A stretch of 64,000 bases of DNA from positions 372,001 through 436,000 of the forward strand of contig NZ_RJKL01000001.1 in the NCBI RefSeq assembly GCF_003751945.1, read 5' to 3'. Positions 16,175 to 24,352 of the stretch are shown here, in pieces. The notes below the pieces were generated by a model that was not told the DNA's origin, ran no database searches, and was given only the letters and a program-made list of their open reading frames with translations. Position numbers and translations under genes: made by a program. The DNA is from Couchioplanes caeruleus (GTDB lineage Bacteria; Actinomycetota; Actinomycetes; Mycobacteriales; Micromonosporaceae). Each line of letters starts with the position of its first letter. Within the stretch, counting starts at the first letter, position 1.

Positions 16175-16600
16175 TTGCTCCGACGCCTGGCCGATACCAA
16201 GCGGCCGATTCCGCTCTCGGCGGCAGATCAGCGCACCTGAACGTTGCAGGACACCGTGATCAAGGTGTCAGGCGTACGACGGCCGGAGTGGATCCAGCAA
16301 CTCCGTGACGCGACCGCGATCGAGCACTTCAATCAACGCCTCAGTCCCGCCTTCGATCTTGACGCTAGCTCGTCCGGATGCAGGGGGATGAGGGCGAGTA
16401 AGGCGATGCGGATGCCGTCGCCAAGTCTCGCAAGCCGCTTCCATAGCTGGCGCGAGAATTGGCCGGCTGAGCTCAGTCTCTGCCGTGGCTGTCACCGTCA
16501 CGATGACGCCGATCCGAACGCGGAAAGCCGGGAGGTCACCGCACCACCATGCACGCCCATGTCGTCGGCCGGCCACCGGCCAGAGCGGACCACCGGGCGG
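16175..16600. other. Stretch without a clear gene; one partial motif copy
   Basis: Holds CGGCGGCAGATCAGCGCACCTGA-like sequence at 16218-16240, nearly matching 12777-12799. A minus-strand frame ending at 16268 reads GGTEALIEVLDRGRVTELLD and could be the tail of a lost gene, but has no believable start. Confidence 0.4.
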
Positions 16601-17050
16601 TCAGCCGCGGTGGTCCAGGGAGGCTCGCAGGCGCTGCAGCAGGTCGGTCAGGAGGACGCGATCGGCGGCACTGAGGTCTTCCAGCGCCTGGTGGGTGGCC
16701 TGCATCTCGGCGCGTACCCGCCGGACGACGTCGGTGCCGGCGTCGGTGCGCACGACGTTCTTGATCCGTCGGTCGTCGGGATTCATCTCCCGGCGCACGA
16801 GTCCACGGGCCTCCAGCCGGTCGACGATGCCGGTGATGTTCGAGGCGTCGCAGACCAGGCGCTCGGCGAGCTGTCGCATGGGCAGCGGCTGACGCAGCTG
16901 GCTGAGCAGCTTCGCCTGCATCGGGGTGAGGCCGTGGTGCGCCGCGGCCGCGGTGAATTCCTGGAAGTAGGCGGTGCTGGCCACCGCGAACAGCTCCATG
17001 AGCTGCAGGGTGGTCGGTGCGGCTGATGCGGCCGAAGAGGAGTGGCTCAC
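16601..17050 (-). CDS. MarR-family transcriptional regulator
   Basis: About 149 residues with a winged helix (GLTPMQAKLLSQLRQPLPMR, RLVCDASNITGIVDRLEARG, LVRREMNPDDRRIKNVV), the MarR pattern. It probably represses the divergent MFS exporter and the MDR reductase behind it. A GTG start at 17050 is preferred. ATG 17089 would add 13 residues that overlap the likely operator. Confidence 0.85.
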   Translation of the reverse strand: MSHSSSAASAAPTTLQLMELFAVASTAYFQEFTAAAAHHGLTPMQAKLLSQLRQPLPMRQLAERLVCDASNITGIVDRLEARGLVRREMNPDDRRIKNVVRTDAGTDVVRRVRAEMQATHQALEDLSAADRVLLTDLLQRLRASLDHRG

Positions 17051-17078
17051 GTCGCAAGCGTAGAACAAAAGCTTGACG

Positions 17079-17124
17079 ACCTCAACCATAGAGGTTTACC
17101 GTCGATTTGCTTGAGGAGATCAAG
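17079..17124. promoter_or_regulatory. Two inverted repeats, candidate MarR operators
   Basis: ACCTC-AACCATA-GAGGT (17079-17095) and CTTGA-GGAGA-TCAAG (17110-17124) lie between the divergent MarR and MFS genes in an otherwise AT-richer gap. Confidence 0.5.
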
Positions 17125-17196
17125 TTTCCAACTCATCAAGTATCCGCTGGCGGGCGTGGACCTGGCCAGACACAGCCTGCGAAGGGATACGGTGCA

Positions 17197-18741
17197 GTGC
17201 AACTGCCCTCCTCCGGCGTCCGGTCGCGACGCGGCGGTGACACCGCGTTGATCCTGGCCCTCGGTGTGGCAACGATGATCGTGTCTGCGATGCAGACCCT
17301 CGTCGTGCCGATCCTCGGCCTGATCCAACAGACGCTGCACACCACCGCCGGGAACGTCAGCTGGGTAACCACGGCAACTCTGCTCTCCGCAGCCGTCTTC
17401 ACCCCGCTGCTCGGCCGCCTCGGCGACCAGTACGGCAAGAAGTCCACCCTGGTCGCCGTCATGGTGGTCATGGTGGCGGGCAGTGTGCTGGCCGCGACCA
17501 CCCATTCGCTGGGCTGGTTGATCGTCGCCCGGGTGCTGCAGGGCGCCGCCACGGCGATCTTCCCGCTCGCCCTGTCCGTGCTGCGCGAGGAGGTGCGTCC
17601 GGAGCGGCTGCCCGGCGCCATGGCGCTGATCAGCGGCACCCTGGCCTTCGGCAGCGGCCTTGCCCTGGTCTTCACCGGCCTGCTCACCCGCGGCCCCGAG
17701 GCGGATTACCACCGGGTGTTCTGGCTCGCCACGGCGCTCGCGGTCCTCGCCCTCGCCGCGGTGGTCTGCCTGGTTCCCGCCACGGGCTCGCGCACCGGCG
17801 GCCGCGTGGACGTCCTCGGGGCGGTGACGCTCGCCGCCACCCTGCTCCTGCTCCTGCTTCCGATCTCCCAGGGACAGGCGTGGGGTTGGACGAGCGCGCG
17901 GACCCTCGGCTGCTTCGCTGGCTCGGCGCTGATGGCCGCCGTGTGGGTACTGGTCGAGCGCCGGGTGCGCGAGCCCCTCGTCGACCTGCGGATGTTCGTC
18001 TACCGCCCGGTGCTGTTCACCAACCTGGCCGGGCTGTTCGTGGGCTTCGGCATGTTCACCCAGTTCATCGGCGTGTCCTACCTCGTGCAGATACCGTCCT
18101 CGCTCGCCGGTTACGGATTCGGCGCCTCGGTGCTGCGCGCATCGGTGCAGTACCTGTTGCCGGCGACGATCGTGTCGTTGTTCGCCGCGCAGTTCGCCGG
18201 CGCGCTCGTCCGCCGGATCGGCACCCGGTCGACCCTGGCTCTCGGCGCGGCGGCCGGCGCGGGCGGCTTCGCCTCCCTGACCGTGGCGCACGACACCCCG
18301 GCTTCGGTCATCGGCGCCGGCATGGCGATCGGCGCCGGCATCAGCCTCGGGTACGCCGCGATGCCCGCGCTGATCATGGCGAGCGTGCCGCTGCATCAGA
18401 GTGGCATCGCCAACGGCATCAACTCGATCTCCCGTACGGCGGGCAGCTCGATCGGCAGCGCCGTGGTCACCTCGTTGCTCGCCGCGAACACCATCGCGAA
18501 CCTGCCGGCCGGCGTGCCCGCACTGCCCGCCGAGCGGCAGTTCACGATCAGCTTCGCTATCGCCGGGGTTGCCTTCGGCCTGGTCGGGGTGATCTGCCTG
18601 GTCGGTCTGCGCACCGCGCCGGCTCCGCAGGCAGGCGAGGTCGCGGGCGACGGCGCGGGCGCCGACCTCACGGCGGACGTGGAGCCGGGCCAACCGGGCA
18701 CCCCGGCCGACCTGGAAGCGCCGGTCGCCGCCCGCGCATGA
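17197..18741 (+). CDS. MFS exporter, DHA2 type
   Basis: 514 residues, about 14 membrane helices, with motif A GRLGDQYGKKSTLVAV and antiporter-type RVLQGAATAIFPLAL, plus a C-terminal polar, Ala/Pro/Gly-rich tail. Proton-driven drug efflux is the family role. GTG 17197 follows GAAGGG. The divergent MarR regulator and the downstream MDR oxidoreductase (86-base gap) suggest a xenobiotic or quinone response unit. Confidence 0.88.
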   Translation: MQLPSSGVRSRRGGDTALILALGVATMIVSAMQTLVVPILGLIQQTLHTTAGNVSWVTTATLLSAAVFTPLLGRLGDQYGKKSTLVAVMVVMVAGSVLAATTHSLGWLIVARVLQGAATAIFPLALSVLREEVRPERLPGAMALISGTLAFGSGLALVFTGLLTRGPEADYHRVFWLATALAVLALAAVVCLVPATGSRTGGRVDVLGAVTLAATLLLLLLPISQGQAWGWTSARTLGCFAGSALMAAVWVLVERRVREPLVDLRMFVYRPVLFTNLAGLFVGFGMFTQFIGVSYLVQIPSSLAGYGFGASVLRASVQYLLPATIVSLFAAQFAGALVRRIGTRSTLALGAAAGAGGFASLTVAHDTPASVIGAGMAIGAGISLGYAAMPALIMASVPLHQSGIANGINSISRTAGSSIGSAVVTSLLAANTIANLPAGVPALPAERQFTISFAIAGVAFGLVGVICLVGLRTAPAPQAGEVAGDGAGADLTADVEPGQPGTPADLEAPVAARA

Positions 18742-18826
18742 CGTGCGGGCCGCTGCGCCCCGCCCGCCCGACCGCACCGTGATCTGCACACCAGACAAAC
18801 ACACCACTACACCAAGGAGAACCACC

Positions 18827-19750
18827 ATGAAGGCCATCACCTACCGCACCTATGGCGGCCCGGAAGTCCTGGAATACCGCGAAGTGTCGAACCCGAAGCT
18901 GGGCCCGGACGCCGTCCTGGTCCGCGTGAAGGCCGCCTCCGTCAACCCGGTCGACTGGAAGATCCAGGCGGGATACCTGGACGGCTTCATGGACGCCGTC
19001 TTCCCCGTCATCCCCGGCTGGGACGTCGCGGGCGTGGTCGAGGAAGCCGGTGTCGGCGTCACCGAGTTCGCCCCGGGCGACGAAGTGATCGGCTACGTCC
19101 GCGAGGACTTCGTCTCACGCGGCACCTTCGCCGAGTACGTTGCCGCCCCGATCCGCACACTCGCCCGCAAGCCCGCGAACCTCAGCTTCGAGGAGGCCGC
19201 CGGCCTCCCACTGGCCGGCCTCACCGCGTTCCAGTCACTGACCCGGTCCCTGCAGGTCCGCGACGGCGACACCGTGCTGGTGCACGCGGCGGCCGGCGGC
19301 GTCGGCTCCCTGGCCGTACAGATCGCCAGATCGCTCGGCGCCCGGGTCATCGGCACCGCGGGCGAACGGAACCACGCCTACCTGCGCGGCCTCGGCGCCG
19401 AACCGGTCGCGTACGGCGAGGGCCTCGCCGACCGGGTCCGCGCCCTCGCGCCGCAGGGTGTGGACGCCGTGCTCGACCTCGTCGGCGGAGAGGCCCTGAA
19501 GGTCTCGCCCGGGCTGCTCGCCACGGGCGGCCGCCTGGCCTCGGCCGTGGACGGTGCCGTGCTCGGGCTCGGTGGCCAGTATGTCTTCGTGCGACCCGAC
19601 GCGGGCGACCTGGGAGCTCTCACCGAGCTCGCGGAGCGCGGAGAGTTGCAGGTGGAAGTAGCCGCCACCTTCCCGCTCCAGCAGGCTGCCGATGCTCAGC
19701 GGCTGAACCGCGAGGGCCACACCCGCGGAAAGATCATCGTCGTCCCCTGA
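18827..19750 (+). CDS. NADPH:quinone-oxidoreductase-like MDR enzyme
   Basis: 307 residues. The GroES-like N-terminal domain (PGWDVAGVVEEAGVGVTEF) lacks catalytic zinc ligands, and the Rossmann motif is VLVHAAAGGVGSLAVQIARS. Members reduce quinones or enones with NADPH. The ATG follows AAGGAG. The position after the MFS gene suggests joint MarR control. Confidence 0.88.
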   Translation: MKAITYRTYGGPEVLEYREVSNPKLGPDAVLVRVKAASVNPVDWKIQAGYLDGFMDAVFPVIPGWDVAGVVEEAGVGVTEFAPGDEVIGYVREDFVSRGTFAEYVAAPIRTLARKPANLSFEEAAGLPLAGLTAFQSLTRSLQVRDGDTVLVHAAAGGVGSLAVQIARSLGARVIGTAGERNHAYLRGLGAEPVAYGEGLADRVRALAPQGVDAVLDLVGGEALKVSPGLLATGGRLASAVDGAVLGLGGQYVFVRPDAGDLGALTELAERGELQVEVAATFPLQQAADAQRLNREGHTRGKIIVVP

Positions 19751-19920
19751 GCCAGCGCGCCGGCGGGGTTGCGGCGTGCCGGTGCCGGTGTTGTCCGGCC
19801 GCGCAAGCACGGCGCAAGGCCTGCCGGCCATCCTCGGTGCGCAGCGGCCGCGCCGACCGCGGTTGGCGCTCGCGCGGCCGTTGCCCGACCCGGGCCTGGA
19901 GAAGACGGAAGGACGACGAC

Positions 19921-20321
19921 GTGACCTCGACAGCCAGTACCCATCCAGCCACGGTGGTGGACCTTGTCGCCCAGCGCCGCGGCGGCCGGGGCACCCTGAC
20001 GGTACTGGGTGGCGACGCCGTCGTTCGGTCGGTCACCTGGGCCGCCGTCCACGACCGGGCTCGACGGCTGATGACCCTGCTGCGCGGTCATGGCGTCGGC
20101 CCAGGCAGTCGGGTCGGCCTGCTCTCCGACACCGGCGTCGGGCTGGTCACCGCGATTCAGGGTGTCTGGCTGTCCGGTGCCGCCGTCACGATCCTGCCGA
20201 TGCCGGTCCGGCGCGCGGACGCGGCGTACGTCGCGCACCTGCGGCGGACCATCGCCGACGGCCGGCTCGGACTCGTACTCGTCGGGGTGCCCCTGGCCGG
20301 GCTACGACCGGAGCTGGCCGC
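19921..20321 (+). pseudogene. Truncated acyl-AMP ligase (AMP-binding) gene
   Basis: Starts GTG 19921 behind GGAAGGAC and encodes the first 130 or so residues of an adenylate-forming enzyme of the fatty-acyl-AMP ligase type (RSVTWAAVHDRARRLMTLL, GPGSRVGLLSDTGVGLVTAI, GVWLSGAAVTILPMPVRR). The ATP-binding core motifs of the family, normally beyond residue 150, are missing. The frame changes directly into an IS5 transposase tail at about 20320. It is a gene cut by insertion followed by deletion. Confidence 0.75.
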
Positions 20322-20464
20322 GGCTGGCTCATGCACCACCGCCGCCTGGTGCGCGACTACGAAACCCGGCCCAGCAACTCCGAAGCCATGATCACCCTTA
20401 TCATGATCGACAACCTCGCTCGCCGAATCACCGACGAAACCACCCCAACCTGGAGAGACTCCCC
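20322..20464 (+). pseudogene. C-terminal fragment of an IS5-family transposase
   Basis: Reads GWLMHHRRLVRDYETRPSNS, then MIDNLARRITDETTPTW, the usual C-terminal end with the catalytic-Glu helix region (RRLVRDYE). The rest of the element is absent, so it cannot move itself. It abuts the truncated ligase gene. Confidence 0.75.
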
Positions 20465-20503
20465 ACTACATAACACCACAAAATACGTTAATCAGGCGTC
20501 CTC

Positions 20504-20941
20504 TTAGGCCGTGACGCGGGCGGTGTTCAAGCACTCGGCGACGTCCAGCACCAGCAGCAGCGGACCTTCGGTCTTGTACGCGCCGGTGACCAGCGCCCGT
20601 GAGGGGCCGGTCAGTGTTGCCGGCGGCTCTTCGAACAACTCCACGTCCAGGTCGGCGACCTGCCCGATGCGGTCCACCAGTAGGCTCACCGGCTCGCCGG
20701 CGTACCGCACGATCACGTTCATCACCAGGCCGGACATGTCCCGGCGCGGAAACCCGAACTGCACACGCAGGTCCACCGCGGCGATCACCTGCCCGCGCAG
20801 ATTGAACAGTCCACCGATCGCGTTTGGTGCCAGCGGCACCGGCGTGTACTCGCCGTACGACAGCACCTCCTGCACAGCGTCCACGTCCACGCCGAAGAAC
20901 TGGCCGGCGACCTCGAAGGTGACGAACTGGCGATTGGACAT
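20504..20941 (-). CDS. cheW: CheW-like chemotaxis coupling protein
   Basis: 145 residues made of one CheW domain (FVTFEVAGQFFGVDVDAVQE, IGGLFNLRGQVIAAVDLRVQ, VSLLVDRIGQVADL). CheW links receptors to the CheA kinase at the membrane. No other chemotaxis gene is nearby; the next neighbours are mobile-element relics, so it may serve a distant system or be a remnant of a lost cluster. ATG 20941 follows GGGAG. A good promoter lies at 20999-21027. Confidence 0.88.
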   Translation of the reverse strand: MSNRQFVTFEVAGQFFGVDVDAVQEVLSYGEYTPVPLAPNAIGGLFNLRGQVIAAVDLRVQFGFPRRDMSGLVMNVIVRYAGEPVSLLVDRIGQVADLDVELFEEPPATLTGPSRALVTGAYKTEGPLLLVLDVAECLNTARVTA

Positions 20942-20998
20942 GTGCGACTCCCGGGGGTGATGACCGCCGGGGGGAACATGCCGCGACGGATCGCCAGG

Positions 20999-21027
20999 AT
21001 TATCGGAAGATCGAGTACCCGAACCAA
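20999..21027 (-). promoter_or_regulatory. Housekeeping-type promoter for cheW
   Basis: On the minus strand TTGGTT and GATAAT are separated by 17 bases, about 58 bases before the cheW ATG. Confidence 0.55.
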
Positions 21028-21299
21028 GGAATCCGGCGTGATGATCGACGCGCACACCGGCCGGACGCCGGCTCGGCCACCTCGCCGACGACGATCGGTG
21101 GGCGTGCGTCATGCAGGCCCGCGCCGACTGGACCGGTTCGCGCCGTTGGCTACCGCTCGGAGGCGGCCACCGTGCCCTCCGCGATTGCCAGTCAGCTCGC
21201 CAGGTACTTCTTGAGATGAGCGATCCCCGCGGGTTCAGGCCGTCGGTCGTGCCCTGACCTCATCGAGAGGCTCCGGCACCCCTGCTCAGTCCGGAAGCC

Positions 21300-21800
21300 G
21301 CGCGGTCGAGGCGTCTCGATCTTCCAGAAGCCCGCGAAACGGGATGCCGCAGGTGCGTGCCCTGCCACGAGCGGTAACTGACCCGGGTGACGATCTGCGG
21401 GTCGACCCAGGTGCAGGCATCCGTCCTGGTCGTAGGCGCCGACCAGGAGCGCGCCGATGGTGCCCCGCAGCCGACCCTGACCGGGGAACCCATCCGCAGA
21501 TCACCATCTCCGACTCCGACCTGATGACCGTCTTGATCCAGTCGCGGGAGCGTTGTCCGGGCCGGTAGGGCGCGTCGAGCCGCTTGCACACCACTCCCTC
21601 GAGGTGGTGCTCCTGCGCGGCGGCGTACACGGCGGCGGCGTTGTCGACGAAGCACGGCGGCGCCTCGACCCGCCGCCGTGCAGGCCCAGGCCCTCAAGCA
21701 GCTCGCGTCGCTGCTGGTACGGCAGGCCGGTCAGGTCCTGGTCGTCGAGGCGCAGCAGGTCGAACAGGTACACCGTCAGCGGCACGGCGCGCTGCCAGGG
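21300..21800 (-). pseudogene. Decayed ATP-dependent DNA ligase (LigD-ligase type)
   Basis: Pieces in different frames match the ligase domain in order: AVPLTVYLFDLLRLDDQDL, TGLPYQQRRELLEGLGLHG, then EHHLEGVVCKRLDAPYRPGQ and SRDWIKTVIRSESEMVICGW. The last carries the conserved EGVVxKR and SRDWxK motifs. Several frameshifts and the missing N-terminus, with its catalytic lysine, make it nonfunctional. Confidence 0.7.
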
Positions 21801-21836
21801 CGGCGGCCGGCGCGTGCACGCCGAAACGCCGCTGAA

Positions 21837-21971
21837 GGCGGCCGAAGTCCGGCGTATCCGCGCCGACCGGGTCCTGCGGCTACCGGCCCCGGCGTACGAG
21901 TACCACCCGTACGGCGGCCGTCCACCGAAGCACGGCGGCGAGTTCGACCTGAAGGACCCCGGGGACATCGC
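21837..21971 (+). pseudogene. Internal fragment of an NF041680-type transposase
   Basis: Reads IRADRVLRLPAPAYEYHPYG then GRPPKHGGEFDLKDPGD. It matches the middle of the transposase decayed at 24.3-25.6 kb (GRIRADRVLRLPAQ). It is fused to the start of the ligase relic on the other strand. Confidence 0.65.
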
Positions 21972-21977
21972 GAACAG

Positions 21978-22586
21978 TCAGGGTTGCAGGCGAGCGATCA
22001 CATCGAAGACATGCCAGTGTTTCAAGCCGCTGTACGACTCTCCGGGGGCATCTTCCTCAACGAATCGAACGATATGGAGCCCGTCAAAGAGCGAACGTGC
22101 CGCAGCCTCTGTGAGGAAGGTCTCGCTGGGGTTCGATGCCCAGGAGTCGCGCTCGCCGAAGAGGTTCACTGCTAACCATGCACCGGGACGGAGGCTCTTG
22201 CGGATCATCGCCCAGATACGGGGGAAGTCTCGGGGTGCAAGATAGGGCAGGGAGTAACCGGCGTAGACCAGATCCACAGCGGGAAGCTCACCAAGGGTGG
22301 AAAGATCGTTCACTTCAATGGTGAGGCCGTCGCGGTCGCCGACCGTTCGCCACACGCGTTCGGGCGTGCCGGGAGCTGAGTCGATGGCATGAACCCGCCA
22401 ACCGGCGCGCAGCAGAGTTGACGTTTCTACGCCCGCTCCGCACCCGATATCGAGTGCTGGACGACCCTCACCGTGGCCAGCGAGCGCAACAAGTTCCTCG
22501 CACAGGGGCCGAGGCTGTCTGTCGTGTTGGTCGTCGTTGTAAGCAGCCCAGTGTTCCTCGGTTCGCGCTACCACATACCTGATCAT
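21978..22586 (-). CDS. Class I SAM-dependent methyltransferase
   Basis: 202 residues with motif I ALDIGCGAGVETSTLL, an acidic loop VHAIDSAPGTPE and motif IV-like DLVYAGYSLPYL. The substrate is unknown. Relatives resemble tellurite-resistance/TehB-like and small-molecule methyltransferases. ATG 22586 is preceded by a short AAGG. It survives intact between two pieces of mobile DNA. Confidence 0.8.
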   Translation of the reverse strand: MIRYVVARTEEHWAAYNDDQHDRQPRPLCEELVALAGHGEGRPALDIGCGAGVETSTLLRAGWRVHAIDSAPGTPERVWRTVGDRDGLTIEVNDLSTLGELPAVDLVYAGYSLPYLAPRDFPRIWAMIRKSLRPGAWLAVNLFGERDSWASNPSETFLTEAAARSLFDGLHIVRFVEEDAPGESYSGLKHWHVFDVIARLQP

Positions 22587-22630
22587 GCCTTACTCACCAA
22601 ACACGGCCAGCGGCGGCAAGTTGACCAACA

Positions 22631-22689
22631 AGAGCCGGGTGGCCGCCCTGGACCTGGCCGGGAGGGTTTCGGTGCTTCGGCCGGTGTGG
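22631..22689 (-). pseudogene. 3-prime piece of the transposase gene split by IS1182
   Basis: Minus frame PAEAPKPSRPGPGRPPGS is the Pro/Arg-rich C-terminus usual in NF041680-type transposases. It continues the frame that ends ...GFRNLRPTS at the other edge of the IS1182 element (24353). Confidence 0.65.
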
Positions 22690-22729
22690 GGCGAGGCTGT
22701 CGCACAACGTTCGATCTTGGACTGTCAAG
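22690..22729 (+). repeat. Left terminal inverted repeat of the IS1182 element
   Basis: Begins GGCGAGGCTGTCGCACAACG; 39 of 40 bases pair with the right end. Confidence 0.85.
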
Positions 22730-24281
22730 ACGGACGTTTCGCGTCGTGGCGGAAGAGCTTGTTCAGGTTGTGCACGGCGCCGAGCAGCTTGATCTCGGCG
22801 TCGACGCTGGTCGCGCCGCGGTAGTGCAGATGGCGTCCGAAGCGTTGGAAGAGTTGCGCGAAGCCGGGCTCGACCAGGGCGCTGCGGCGGGCGTAGAACT
22901 CGCGGCCGGCGGGGGTGGCCAGGCGGGCGGCCATGTCGCGCTGACCGGCAGGGACGCTGGCGGGCTGCGGTGGGTGCGGGCTGTGTGTCTGGCGGTATTC
23001 CTGGGTGACCGATACAAACAGCGGAAGATCGTTTAGTGCTGCGAAGTTGGCGGCGCTGGCGTACCCGCTGTCGGCTAACCATGCTGCCACCTGGCCGTCT
23101 ATGCCTGCGGCGGCGCAGTTGTGCTGGGTTCGTTTCACGACCGGGACCAAGGCGGTCATGTCCGAGGGGTTGTCCTGCAATTCGATGGTGAGCAGCAGTT
23201 GGTTGCGGGTGGAGGCGATCTGCACGTTGTAGCCCTGCACGTAGCCGCCGCGTTTACCGAGCATGAGCCGTGACTGGGGATCGGTGAGCGAGGCGCGGGT
23301 CCTCGGCGAAGGCGTCGGGTGGGGATTGCGGATGTTCTGCAGCCCTGCTTGTGCCCTGGCGAGCCGTTCCCGCTGGCGTAGCACTGAGGCTTTGGCGTGC
23401 AACGCCACCGGTGGGCGCCCGTTGGCGCGTTGGCGTCCTACGGCCTGGTCCTGCCGTGTCCGACGGGCGTAGGCCTGCAGCGTTGTCGTGTGAGCGGCGG
23501 TGACCGCGGCCAGCCGTTGCTCGGCTCGGGCCACCATGCGTTCGGCGGCCTCGACCTTGAGCTGGATCTCGCCCGACGACGGCAACGCCCGCTCATACAA
23601 GTTGTCCCGAGCTGTGCGGGCCCGTGCGATCCGGTCACCGAGGCGTGCCAATGGTCCCCACGACAGTTCGTTGCGACCTACTCGCCGCAAGCCTGCGGGC
23701 TGGGCCGACGCCGTCGTCGTATCCGGCGCCAGGCCCGTCATTGATCGGGCGATACGCGCCTCGCCGTCAGCGACAACGGCTTCCAACTGCTGCAGCGTGC
23801 GGTTCGACGAGCGGGCAGCGTTGGCGTGCATCGGCGAGCCGTCCACCGCGACCGCGGACAGGTCCACCATTCCTCGCCGGCCGCACAACGCCAGCACCTG
23901 AAGAAACAGCGACTCCAGGCGGTGGCGATGCCGACGCAGAAACCGCGCGATCGTGGCATGGTCGATTTGCTGGTTGGCCGCGATGATCCGGCAGCCCACA
24001 TCGTCGAGGCAGGCAGCCTCAATCCGCCGTGACGAACGGATGCCCTTGCTGTAGCAGTACAACACCAACGACAGCACCACATCCGGTGGATACGCTGCGT
24101 GGCCCTGTCCATCGGCACGGTATCCGGCCAGGAACGCCGACAAATCCAGTTTCTGCACCGCCGCGAGCACCTTCCCGCACAGGTGCTGCGGTGGTAACCA
24201 CTGCCGGACATCGGGCGGGAGCGAGAGAACGCGCTCACGATCGCAAGAGATGAAGTTGAACCTCACCCCATAGTCGACCAT
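22725..24281 (-). CDS. IS1182-family transposase
   Basis: 518 residues. The N-terminal DUF772-type helical domain (LDLSAFLAGYRADGQGHAAY, LVLYCYSKGIRSSRRIE, IDHATIARFLRRHR) precedes a DDE nuclease core. Acidic candidates lie in VDLSAVAVDGSPMHANAA, GQVAAWLADSGYASAANFA and a C-terminal GREFYARRSALVEPGFAQL. It cuts and joins the element ends at 22690 and 24352. The frame is complete and uninterrupted, unlike every other transposase here, so this is the most recent arrival. Confidence 0.93.
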   Translation of the reverse strand: MVDYGVRFNFISCDRERVLSLPPDVRQWLPPQHLCGKVLAAVQKLDLSAFLAGYRADGQGHAAYPPDVVLSLVLYCYSKGIRSSRRIEAACLDDVGCRIIAANQQIDHATIARFLRRHRHRLESLFLQVLALCGRRGMVDLSAVAVDGSPMHANAARSSNRTLQQLEAVVADGEARIARSMTGLAPDTTTASAQPAGLRRVGRNELSWGPLARLGDRIARARTARDNLYERALPSSGEIQLKVEAAERMVARAEQRLAAVTAAHTTTLQAYARRTRQDQAVGRQRANGRPPVALHAKASVLRQRERLARAQAGLQNIRNPHPTPSPRTRASLTDPQSRLMLGKRGGYVQGYNVQIASTRNQLLLTIELQDNPSDMTALVPVVKRTQHNCAAAGIDGQVAAWLADSGYASAANFAALNDLPLFVSVTQEYRQTHSPHPPQPASVPAGQRDMAARLATPAGREFYARRSALVEPGFAQLFQRFGRHLHYRGATSVDAEIKLLGAVHNLNKLFRHDAKRPS

Positions 24282-24312
24282 CTATGGCCATGAAGGCCCT
24301 GCTCCGACACGC

Positions 24313-24352
24313 CTTGACAGCCCAAGATCGAACGTTGTGCGACAGCCTCGCC
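24313..24352 (-). repeat. Right terminal inverted repeat of the IS1182 element
   Basis: Reverse complement of the left end with a single A/G difference. Confidence 0.85.

Larger units (their letters stand above)
22690..24352 (-). mobile_element. IS1182-family insertion sequence, apparently intact
   Basis: A 1663-bp element bounded by 40-bp inverted repeats differing at one base, containing one full-length transposase gene. It interrupts a decayed NF041680-type transposase near its C-terminus. A clear target duplication is not visible. Confidence 0.85.

Noticed and set aside
11415..16240. A classical integron array
   Set aside because: No integrase gene and no GTTRRRY/RYYYAAC core pairs were seen at the repeated motif; only a looser hypothesis of recurring sites is kept.
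16268..16576. 102-residue minus-strand ORF
   Set aside because: Only its last 27 residues look protein-like; start and upstream composition are not credible.
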